64,000 bases of DNA from DASTFY01 sp963769115 (lineage in GTDB: Bacteria > Actinomycetota > Acidimicrobiia > Acidimicrobiales > Ilumatobacteraceae): positions 248,001-312,000 of the forward strand of contig CAVYKN010000007.1 in NCBI GenBank assembly GCA_963769115.1, written 5' to 3'. The position numbers were made by a program, and so were the translations under genes. Below the pieces are notes generated by a model that was not told the origin of the DNA, searched no databases, and worked only from the letters and a program-made list of their open reading frames with translations. Positions 26,969-35,077 of the stretch are shown piece after piece; positions within the stretch are counted from its first letter, which is position 1, and every line of letters starts with the position of its first letter.

Positions 26969-27267
26969 GCCCCACCTCCCAGTCGCTGCTGTGCGGTGTC
27001 GACGACGTGGCGAGCTCTCGCCACCTCCTCGGCGAGGCGCCGACGCCCCTCGTCGGTGAGCTCATAGGGCCTACGGCGTCCCCGCGGGGGACCTGGTCGG
27101 ATGAACCCGTCGTCCTCGAGCCTGTTGATGGCCCCATACAGGGTGCCGGGGCCAACTGGGCGCCCCGACAGCACCTCGATCTCGGACTGCATCCGATGGC
27201 CGTGCATCGGCTCGGCGGCCAGCGCCGTCAGTATCAACAGCTGCACGTCGCGCACGCCATCAAGCAT
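26956..27267 (-). CDS. PadR-family transcriptional regulator
   Basis: A 103-residue PadR-like winged-helix regulator: LLILTALAAEPMHGHRMQSE, GRPVGPGTLYGAINRLEDDG and PYELTDEGRRRL. ATG at 27267 is chosen by homology. A perfect dyad one base upstream is a likely operator. The downstream overlapping membrane protein gene is its probable target. Confidence 0.9.
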   Translation of the reverse strand: MLDGVRDVQLLILTALAAEPMHGHRMQSEIEVLSGRPVGPGTLYGAINRLEDDGFIRPGPPRGRRRPYELTDEGRRRLAEEVARARHVVDTAQQRLGGGAWTA

Positions 27268-27268
27268 A

Positions 27269-27283
27269 CTACGTTGAACGTAG
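27269..27283 (-). promoter_or_regulatory. PadR operator candidate
   Basis: CTACGTTgAACGTAG is a perfect 7 bp dyad around a single central base, ending one base before the PadR ATG. On the minus strand TAGTAT follows at the edge, which could be a -10 box for a nearly leaderless transcript. Autoregulation is inferred. Confidence 0.5.
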
Positions 27284-27358
27284 CAATTGGAGTGAACCCA
27301 AACCGTGAGGAAGCCCGCGGCGCGCGTTCCGCGCCCGGGCAGAAGGCCCACGGTGACC

Positions 27359-27432
27359 CCGAACGCCGGCTCTGGGCCGCTGATCTGTACGGGTACCTCC
27401 GGACGGTCAGCTAGCGCATCACGGCAGTTCGG
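27359..27432 (-). repeat. Dyad repeat copy C (attC-like), 3' of the DUF1801 gene
   Basis: A 74 bp imperfect palindrome. The outer stem is CCGAAC (27359-27364) with GTTCGG (27427-27432), then GCCG with CGGC, then GCTGA with TCAGC, around a loop region with GTACGGGTAC. Best preserved copy together with D. It begins 24 bp after the stop of the minus-strand DUF1801 gene, and on its other side it leads into the PadR gene. Confidence 0.8.
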
Positions 27433-27456
27433 TGCGAGGTCGGGACGACCCGCGCC

Positions 27457-27810
27457 CTAGCCGACGCCAAGTTGTCGCATACGCGTGGTCACGAGCTTCC
27501 TCACAAGCCGCTTAGGGAGCGGTTTGTCGACGGGAAAATGCAGCGAACCCTTCGTCTGCTCATAGCTGGTGAGGTCCTCTCCGAGGGCTGGAAGCACTGA
27601 ACCGCTGTGGGGCAGGTAGCTGAGATGCCGCTTGAACGCCGCAAACCCGGCCACCGTTTTGCCCTGGATCTTGAACGCGGGCATCCCGTACGAGATGCAC
27701 TGCTCTGCTTCAGGCACTACTTCGAGAATCGACTGCCGGAGCGTTTCCAAGGTACTTCGCTTCGGCTCGTCGAGCGCAGCGAGGTATTGGTCGATTTCTC
27801 GGGACGACAT
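27457..27810 (-). CDS. DUF1801 (YdhG-like) domain protein
   Basis: A 117-residue protein with LRQSILEVVPEAEQCISYGM, PAFKIQGKTVAGFAAFKRHL and LHFPVDKPLPKRLVRKLV, the usual DUF1801 blocks. Its fold is iron-chaperone (frataxin)-like, but the cellular role is uncertain. ATG at 27810 gives the typical MSSREIDQYLAALD start. It is followed by dyad C like a cassette gene; no 72 bp element is found on its 5' side, where an IS110 element now lies. Confidence 0.85.
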   Translation of the reverse strand: MSSREIDQYLAALDEPKRSTLETLRQSILEVVPEAEQCISYGMPAFKIQGKTVAGFAAFKRHLSYLPHSGSVLPALGEDLTSYEQTKGSLHFPVDKPLPKRLVRKLVTTRMRQLGVG

Positions 27811-28053
27811 GGCGGCCAGCCTCCCATCTCCGCCGCACAGGGCTGCAGTCTCGCGACTGGTCGTACGAGTACCCGATCGAAGCCTCTTTGTTGTCAAGGG
27901 GTCGTATCGGGGCGCGTCGAAGCGAGCCCGGTGGGGTGGGCGTAGCGTTGTGGTGGGCCTGGGAGTGACTGGTCCGAAGTGCCGGTGTTCAGGGTTCAGC
28001 CGGCCACGCTGGATGTGAGAGTCGTCCCTGGTTGTCCTCCCGGGCCCGCGTTG
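27811..28053. other. Gap between the DUF1801 gene and IS110
   Basis: About 240 bp with no supported gene. It should contain one end of the IS110 element next to 28054 and the 5' region of the DUF1801 cassette. I could not define an IS end by eye. Confidence 0.3.
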
Positions 28054-29075
28054 TCAGCGGTGGGTGAGGTCGGCTTGGAGTTGCCGCCAGACGACGTCGG
28101 AGAGGCGACGCTTCAGGGCCCGGAGGGCTTCTTTGCGGGACTTCCCTTCTGCGATCTTGCGGAGGTAGTAGGCCCGTCCGGGGGTGTCGTGGCGGATCTG
28201 GGTGACGGCGGCCATGTGGAGGGCGTGGTTCAGTGTGCGGTTCCCGCGAGGGTTCAACCGGTGCCGCTTCCTCGGCCCGCTGGACGCTTCGATGGGGGCG
28301 GTCCCGTTGTAGGCGGCGAACCGATCGGCGGTCGGGAACCGGGCGGGGTCACCGACGTGACCGAGGATGAACCCGGCCACGATCGGGCCGACCCCGTGCA
28401 CCTCGAGCAGGGTGGTGCCCGAGGCGTGGACGGCGTCGGTGACCCGCTGCCGTGCGGTGGCGATCTCCCGATCGAACCGGCGGACATCGGCCAGCAGTTC
28501 GAGAGCGAGGCGTTTACGTTGGATGGCGGCGACACCGTCAGGGTGGACGGCGCGCAGCAGCTTCGCGGCCCGGTCGGCGGAGAGCCGTCGTGGTGCTCCA
28601 CCAGCGATGAGCTCCCGCAACGCCACATGCAGCCGGCAGGCCGCCTGGGTGCGTAACGCGGTGAGATCGTCGTAGCGGTCCACCAGCAGGCGAATCACCG
28701 CGGTGTGGTCCTCGCGTCGCACGGCCCGCAGCCCGCAGTGGCGCAGCCCGGCGATGGCGGTTGCCAACGCGTCGTTGCCGTCGTTCTTCGACGCTTTGGT
28801 CGAGCCCAACAGCCGGACACGGGCCGACAAGGTCGTGGCACGTCCACGACATGCTCACCGGCGCCGACCAGCTGTTGGGTCAGCAGCTTGCCGAGCCCGC
28901 TGGCCGACTTGACCGCCCACGTCCGCTCCGACCCCAGCGGAGCCGCCCACGCCAACAGCCGTGCTGTCTGGTCCCCGCGCGGTGAGCTGCAACCGGGCAA
29001 GAAGCCGTTCGTCGCCGTCGATCGCCCCGCGGCGTGGGTCGCCTTATGGGGGTCGATCCCGATCATGACTGTCAT
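28054..29075 (-). mobile_element. IS110-family transposase, inactivated
   Basis: The product begins MTVMIGIDPHKATHAA (first catalytic Asp) and ends with QLQADLTHR. The DEDD part shows WAVKSASGLGKLL, where WAVE is usual, so the Glu appears replaced by Lys; KNDGNDA supplies the last two Asp. The Tnp20 half has VHGVGPIVAGFILG and IEASSGPRKRHRLNPRG. Two compensating shifts near 29020-28990 and another near 28840 break the frame. The element is therefore dead as written. Its subfamily differs from the copy at 23735. Confidence 0.82.
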
Positions 29076-29497
29076 GGAGCTCCTCCTCGTGAACGCCTGG
29101 ATGCGTCACGACGGGCACTCCTGATGAAGGATCGCTACTCGCCTCTTTCGAGCCACGCCGTGACCGAACCCCGACCGGCCGGCGCTTCGTTCACAAGCCA
29201 ACCCGACACGCGAGCAGCAGGCAGTTCGAGAGCCAGCCAGCCGAGACCCGAGGACGCTACGAGCAACCGCTCAACGTCCACCCCCAGCATCCATCAGGCA
29301 GTTCTGTGCCGGTCCCGAGCGCGCATCAGTCAGGTTGCGGCAGCGATCGGAGGTACCCTTGTAGCGGGTTCGTCCAGTCCCTGCGTCCGCCCCGAGGTTC
29401 GGGGCCTCGCTCCCGATCACTTGGGAGCGGGCCGATCAGGCCGGTGGCAGTCGCTGTTCTGGCAGACACGGCCGGTCGTCACCGGAAGGGGACTGTG
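29076..29497. other. Intergenic region: IS110 flank and STAS leader
   Basis: About 420 bp with no supported coding frame. The part next to 29075 is the 5' non-coding flank of the IS110 gene, where some IS110 groups encode a bridge RNA; I cannot fold one reliably. Closer to the STAS gene are two small hairpins, CCCCGAggttCGGGG (29391-29405 region) and GCTCCCgatcacttGGGAGC (29410-29429 region). Confidence 0.35.
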
Positions 29498-29857
29498 ATG
29501 AACCGAAGGCTCTCGCCCGTCACGATCGTCGAGTGCGGCCCGGGCATGCTCAGCGTCTCCGGCGAGATCGACATGTCCACCGCCGGCCAGCTCGATGAGC
29601 TTCAGGAAATGCACGGCCCGCTGCGTCTCGATCTCGATGGCGTGACCTTCATGGACGCGAGCGGCGTCGCCGCACTCGTCCGGCTCTACCAGCGCTGTCC
29701 GCACCGTGACTGCACGCTCCTGATCGACCGCTGCTCGGCCCAAGTCGAACGCGTCCTTCGCATCGTGAACCTCTACTCGATGCTCACCGTGGATGGCACC
29801 GGGCGCAGCATGAACAGCGAGCGACACGGCCCACTTCTGCAGCCCCTGGCTCCCTGA
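29498..29857 (+). CDS. STAS-domain anti-anti-sigma factor-like protein
   Basis: A 119-residue single STAS domain. LSVSGEIDMSTAGQLDEL and LDLDGVTFMDASGVAALV are the signature; the Ser of DASG is the residue phosphorylated by anti-sigma kinases in SpoIIAA-like proteins. It would act in partner-switching control of a sigma factor, but no kinase or sigma gene is adjacent. AAGGGGA precedes the ATG. Confidence 0.85.
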   Translation: MNRRLSPVTIVECGPGMLSVSGEIDMSTAGQLDELQEMHGPLRLDLDGVTFMDASGVAALVRLYQRCPHRDCTLLIDRCSAQVERVLRIVNLYSMLTVDGTGRSMNSERHGPLLQPLAP

Positions 29858-29930
29858 TGGAGCCGGGGGCAGCGGCCGAGGCCTGACGCTGGCGCGGATC
29901 GCCGGGAGCTGACGCCCACAACGCCGAGCA

Positions 29931-29981
29931 CAGAATGCCCGATCAGGCCCACAAGCCTGCCACGACCGATCGGCGGTTCTG
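29931..29981 (-). repeat. Third-type attC-like dyad 3' of an unknown cassette gene
   Basis: CAGAA (29931-29935) with TTCTG (29977-29981), GCC with GGC, GATC with GATC and AGGC with GCCT form a 51 bp imperfect palindrome. Its sequence differs from copies A-D but the architecture is the same. It starts 8 bp after the stop of the minus-strand gene at 29990, which is preceded by element E4. Confidence 0.5.
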
Positions 29982-29989
29982 TAGTGACC

Positions 29990-30399
29990 TCACACCAGCG
30001 ACTCGAAGATGCCTTCCCCGGGCCGCCAAACGTCCCACGGTCCCTCGCTGTGTTGAACAGTGCGATCTCCGGACCCGTCAGCTCGTCGGCTTGCGGCTTC
30101 ATCCGAAGCAGGCACGAACCGCACTCGACGACGATCCCTTCATGGTGTGACTCCTCAACCCGGGTGACGTCACGACCGATCAGCGCGCACAGGGCATCGC
30201 GGTAGCCGGGATCTGAGAACCGAAACTTGATGCCCTCTATCGAGACCACCGGCCACGCGAAACAGTCCAGGAACGGGCCAACACTGCCGTACTGGAACTC
30301 GATCCTCAAGTAGTCGTGTACGAACATCATCGTCGTGATCGTGTCGCCAATGAGACAGCGGAGGATCGACGCGCTCCCGGTTGCGTCGCGGTTCGACAC
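29990..30399 (-). CDS. Conserved hypothetical protein (cassette gene), one frame break
   Basis: About 136 residues: IGDTITTMMFVHDYLRIEF, FAWPVVSIEGIKFRFSDPGY, RDALCALIGRDVTRVE, DELTGPEIALFNTA, then after a single-base break near 30045 EGPWDVWRPGEGIFESLV. I have the impression of a small actinobacterial family of unknown function. GTG at 30399 or 30405 may start it, or the frame may begin at an ATG inside element E4 (30456), which would add MIGARSGSSERARSGQ. It is bracketed by E4 and the dyad at 29931. Confidence 0.6.
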
Positions 30400-30408
30400 C
30401 CGCACAGA

Positions 30409-30480
30409 TTGCCCGCTCCGCGCTCGTTCTGACGAGCCCGATCGCGCACCGATCATTCGATCCGCGCACTGCCCCCGAAC
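30409..30480 (-). repeat. 72 bp element copy E4
   Basis: Same 72 bp unit with small changes (GATCCGCGC in the right half, and CCGAAC instead of CAGAAC at the end). Its last six bases are also the first six of dyad copy D, so the two repeat families abut and share the junction here. The open frame through it continues into the unknown gene at 29990. Confidence 0.85.
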
Positions 30481-30548
30481 GCCGGCTCCGGGCCGCTGAT
30501 CTGTATGGGTGCCTCCGGGCGGTCAGATAGCGCATCACGGCAGTTCGG
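30475..30548 (-). repeat. Dyad repeat copy D (attC-like), 3' of the esterase gene
   Basis: A 74 bp palindrome, the same length as copy C. CCGAAC (30475-30480) pairs with GTTCGG (30543-30548), GCCG with CGGC, and the inner GCTGATC is opposite GGTCAGa. It lies 61 bp after the stop of the minus-strand esterase gene and joins element E4 directly. Confidence 0.8.
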
Positions 30549-30609
30549 TGCGCTTGCTACTTCTCGTCGAACAAAGTCACTCGGGGCAGAGTCGAGCGTT
30601 CGGGTGGGC

Positions 30610-31516
30610 TCAGGGTTTCGGGTGCGCGAAGAGCCACTCGATGATGCCTGCCGACAACGGTCGCGACCCGTCGGCGAACCGGATGTCAGGGTTGTGGCTG
30701 CCACCCTGCACTGTCCACAGCTCCAGCCCAATGCCGTCGGGGCAGCCATCGACACGCGTCAGCACAGTCTCCTCGCCGGGCAGCGCCGAGTCGAGGTCGA
30801 GCGTGCCCGCGGTGTCGAGCGAACGATCGTGGCAGCCGTCGTAGTCCGCCCACGTGGCCACCGAGGTGGCGGCACCCGGATACGCGCCTGTGTCGGGCGG
30901 GGTCGCGCCGTCGTACTTGACGGCGACGTCGGCCGTCCCGTGGACCTGGAGCACGCTCACTGGTTCTGACGGGTTGCACTTCGACGTGTCGGCCCAGGTG
31001 GCCCCGGCGACGCTGGCGATCGCGGCGATGCGCTCGGCGGCGTCGCAGGCCATTCGGTACGACATGAAGCCGCCATTGGAATGGCCCATCACGTAGACCC
31101 GGGACGGGTCGACGTTCCTGGTGGCACCGACCTGGTCGATGATCGACGTGAGGTACGCCACGTCATCGGCGGTGCTGCCAAGTCCACAGCACGCGTCGGT
31201 GGCGTCCCAGAACCGATCACCGGCCGGATGGGGAGTGCCGTCGGGGTGTACGTAGAGGAAGCCCCGCGACTCGGCGAGCGGTTGCAGCTGGAAGTACGCC
31301 TCCACGATCGTCGCCGCTCCGGCCGAGGCCGTGAAGGAGAATGACCAGCGGCATCGGCGTGTCGTCGCGGTACGACGATGGCGTGAACAGGGTGAACGGT
31401 CGGGAGGCGTCGCTCGCCACCATCGTCGCGAAGCTTGGGGTGTCGGCGGTGCTCGACGAGTTGGCGCAGGCAGTGAGCGCCACGATGCCCACGAGGAGGA
31501 TGAGGGGACGCCCCAT
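30610..31516 (-). CDS. PHB-depolymerase/feruloyl-esterase-like lipoprotein, one frame break
   Basis: About 300 residues. The N-terminus is a lipoprotein signal (MGRPLILLVGIVALTACANS, lipobox LTAC). MPLVILLHG is the oxyanion strand, GHSNGGFMS the nucleophile elbow, QVHGTADVAVKY the acid region and GGSHNPD holds the histidine. This is the esterase_phb/LpqC family acting on polyesters or aromatic esters outside the membrane. A break just after LLHG (about 31325) splits the frame. It sits between dyad D and element E5. Confidence 0.75.
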
Positions 31517-31718
31517 TCGCTTGCACGCTATGCCGCGATCGGAGCCCATGCGCGGCGGATGCCCCCGACCTGCCTGGCCGACCACGACTCTTCGAGCGGG
31601 TCGCCTCAGCCCAGTCAAAGTCGGAACCTCGACCGCGTGGATCGGCGTCTGCCGGACACCCCAGAGGTTTGGAATGTACGCGGACGTCCCCGCGGGACTC
31701 GATCGCCGTCAGCGCAGC

Positions 31719-31790
31719 ATGCCCGCTCCACGCTCGTTCTGAGGAGCCCGATCGCGCACCGATCATTCGATCTGCGCATTGCCCCAAAAC
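31719..31790 (-). repeat. 72 bp element copy E5
   Basis: The most diverged copy (CTCCACGC, CTGAGGAGCC, GCGCATTGCCCCAAAAC) but again exactly 72 bp. It ends in CAAAAC followed by GCCGG. On the minus strand it is about 200 bp upstream of the esterase gene, completing a dyad-gene-element unit. Confidence 0.8.
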
Positions 31791-32078
31791 GCCGGCTGTG
31801 AGCGTGGTTATGCGTGGCGACGACCGAGATCACCGCTAGCGCCGAGCGAGCAGATCGGTGTGGGTACGGGCGCGGATGCGGTGAGCCCTTGCGGAGTCGA
31901 CGCACCGCTGCCGACTGCACGAGAACCGTGTTCGGCGCTATCACGCGCGACGGTTGCGTGGATGGAGTGCTCGCGATCGCGAGCATGACCCGTGGCGCAC
32001 ACCGCGCTTGGGAGGTCTGCGGGCACGTCCCTCCGCCACTGTGCGGGGGTGCCATCGAGTTCGCGGGAGACTGCGAGG
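31791..32078. other. Gap right of element E5
   Basis: About 290 bp with no supported gene; it holds the upstream region of the cyclase-LuxR gene. I see no clear promoter hexamers. The array of repeats ends here: no further copy of either repeat family is visible to the right. Confidence 0.35.
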
Positions 32079-34962
32079 ATGGGCGAGCGGCCGACGGGAA
32101 CGGTCACCTTCATGTTCACCGACGTGGAGGGTTCGACGGCGCATTGGGAGCGCCATCCCGCCGAGATGGAGCCGGCCCTCGCTGCGCACGACGAGGTCCT
32201 TCGCTCCGTCATCGAACGCCACGGGGGTGCGGTCTTTGCGGCCGGTGGCGACGGCTTCGCCGCCGCCTTCGGGCGGGCGGATTCGGCGGTTGCCGCGGCT
32301 GTCGACGCGCAACGGGCCCTCGCCGGGCTGAGCTGGCCCGGCGGTTTGGAGTTGCGCGTACGGGTGGGGCTGCACACGGGCGAGAGCCACGAGCGCGACG
32401 GGGACTACTTCGGGCCGGCGGTGAACCGGGCGGCGCGGGTGATGGACGCGGCAAACGGGGCGCAGATCCTGCTCAGTTCCTCGACCCGTGAGGTCGTCGG
32501 TCACGAGATCGGTGCGGCGGCGACGCTCGTCGATCTGGGAGTCCACGAGCTTCGCGACGTCGTCGAGCCGATGCGTCTGTACCGGATGGAGGACCCGGCG
32601 TTCGTCAGCGACCGGCGCCCACCGCGAACGGGGAGCGTGCGCGCCGGAAACCTGCCGACCGCATCCGGTGTCCTGCTCGGACGGGACGCCGAGGTGGAGG
32701 CGGTGATCGCCGACCTCGCTGTCGGCGAGGGTGGTCACACTCACCGGAGTGGGCGGCATCGGCAAGACACGCTTGGCGTTGGAGGTCGGCCGCAGATTGC
32801 AAGCGGACCGGCGCGACGGCGTCTGGTTCTCCGCCCTCGAGACCGTCGCCTCCCCGGGGGCGATGCTGCTCTCGCTGCTCGGCACGTTCGGTATCGAGCC
32901 CCGCGCCGAACGTGATGCGGACTCGCTGGTCGAAGGCCTCCGCTTCCGCCACGCCCTGCTGATCCTCGACAACTGCGAGCACCTCTTGGACGCGATCGCA
33001 GCGACCACACGCCTCATCGTCTCGTCCTGCCCTGATGTACAGATCCTTGCCACGTCTCGCCAACCACTCGACATCGACGGCGAGCGAACACGGCGCACGT
33101 CGTCACTGAACCTCGACGATGACGGGCCAGCCGTGACCTTGTTCCGGTTGCGCGCCGAGGAGGCCGGCGCCGTGCTCGACCCGGCGCGAGACACCGCGGC
33201 GATCGTGCGGATCTGCCGCCGTCTCGACGGGATCCCGCTGGCCATCGAGCTCGCCGCGGCACGGGCGCGGTCGCTGCGTCCGGTGGAGATCGCCGATCGT
33301 CTCGACGACATGTTCCGGCTGCTGACCGGGGGCAGGCGGGGGAGCGTCGAACGTCATCGGACGTTGCGGGCGGCGCTCGACTGGTCCCACGACCTGCTGC
33401 CCGAAACGCAGCAGGTCCTGCTCGCGCGACTGTCGATCTTCGCCGGCTCGTTCCCGCTCGCCGCGGCGAGCACGGTCGGCGGCGGTCCCATCGAGGGCGA
33501 GGAAGTCGTCGATCTCATTGACGGGCTGGTGGGGCGATCGTGGGTCGATCCCGTGGGCGAGGGCGACGAGAGCCGCTTTCGGTTGCTCGAACCGGTCCGC
33601 CAGCTGGCCGCCGAGAAGCTCGCCGCGCGCGGCGAGACCGAGGCCGCCCGTGCTGCGCACACGCAGTGGTACCTCGACCTGATCGTCGATCTCAGCGATC
33701 GGTGGCGGGCCGGGGACGACCAGGGAACGTGGCCGATCGCGGCTCGCGAGCTGCCGAACCTGAAGGCGGCATTCGATCACCTGGTCGAGACCGGGCGGAT
33801 CGAGCAGGCCCAACAGTTCGCCGTCGCCGGGTACGGCCCCATCGACCTGCACTTCGACACCATCCCGCTGTACGACTGGGCGCCGAGAGCGGCTTCGCTC
33901 GATCTCTCCCATGTCGGTCCCTCGACCGCGTCAGTGTGTGCCATGGCCGCCTGGGGCGCGATTCCCCGCGGCGACCTCGAGGGCGCGGCCGTCTGGCTGC
34001 GCCGCGGCGCGGCGGCCATCGAACACGGCTCCCGCGACGACGGCCTCGTCGTCGCCGCGGCGATGCACCACGTGGTGTTCGGTGGCCAGCTCGCCGTGGA
34101 CGATGAGTTCCTCCAGCGCGGCACGGACGACGCCCTGCGCAGCGGCGAACTCGATCGGCAGGTCTGGGTGCTGGCGTACGCCGGCCGGGCCGACGAGGCC
34201 CTCGCCGTGGCGCGGAAGCTCGGCAACAAGCTGCTGATCGCACTGGCGCGGGTCGTGGTCGTGCTCACCGCCAGCGCCCGAGACGGCGACGACGAGGAGT
34301 CACGGTGGGAGGCTCTCGAGTCGTACTGGGAGTCGGCGCAGCGATGCCATAGCTACCTGATGGTCAACCAGGCCGCGCACTTGCTCGGCGCCGCCCACAT
34401 CCGTGCCGGCGCGGCGATCGACGGGCTGCTGCTCCTGCGGGCGCCCGCCCGGGACTGGCTCCTGCGCGGCGACACCCGGGTGTGGGGCGTGCTGCACTCA
34501 CTCGCCACCGGTCTCGCCGCCAGCGGCGACCTCACGGCCGCCGCGCGCCTCGCGGCTGCGATCGGCGACCGACACCTCACGTTCGTCTCCGACGCGGAAC
34601 GAGTTCAACTCCGATCCCTCGTCGATGCCGGCCTCAGCGACGAGGATCGAGCCCGGCACGAACGCGCCGGCCGGGAACTCGACGCCGGTGCCGCTGTCGC
34701 CGAGGCACTCCAGCGAATCGAGGCCCTCGTCCCATCGGACACGACGGCAGCCAGGCCCACGGACGCCGACGCCGGCGACCTGACGGCTCGACAGCAGGAC
34801 GTCGCCACGCTCGTCGCCCGCGGCTTCACGAACAAGCAGATCGCCCACCGGCTCGGCATCAGCCGCTTCACGGCCGAGACGCACGTGCGCAACATCCTCG
34901 AGCGCCTCGGCGCCGCCAGCCGCGCCGAGATCGCCACCTGGGCGGCCCGACGGCAGGATTGA
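32079..34962 (+). CDS. Adenylate/guanylate cyclase domain - NB-ARC ATPase - LuxR HTH regulator, one frame break
   Basis: About 960 residues if a break near 32728 is repaired. Residues 1-170 are a class III cyclase-homology domain (VTFMFTDVEGSTAHWE, FAAGGDGFAAAFGRADSA, LRVRVGLHTGESHERDGDYF). An ATPase follows (TGVGGIGKTRLALEV Walker A, ALLILDNCEHLL Walker B, LATSRQPL, DGIPLAIELAAARAR). After a helical repeat region, a C-terminal LuxR/GerE HTH closes it (LTARQQDVATLVARGFTNKQ, HVRNILERLGAASR). Such STAND proteins are regulators that bind DNA when activated. The break lies in a GGGTGG context. Confidence 0.85.
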
Positions 34963-35077
34963 CCGGCACCGCCGAGTCATCGGACCAGGTGGGTGGCCGC
35001 GTACCTGATCTCAGCGATGGTGGTCGACCGCCTCCGTCCCTACGGTCGTCGGGCGAGAGCGCAGAAGGGAGACGACG

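Noticed and set aside
28695..29124. Plus-strand frames opposite the IS110 transposase
   Set aside because: They mirror the transposase frames and have no family features.
18430..31790. The 72 bp and 74 bp repeats as a CRISPR array
   Set aside because: Copies are kilobases apart, separated by genes, and no cas gene is present.
18430..31790. The 72 bp elements as MITEs
   Set aside because: I see no target-site duplications or matching terminal repeats at both ends; one end is fixed to the AACGCCGG junction. It remains possible for some copies.
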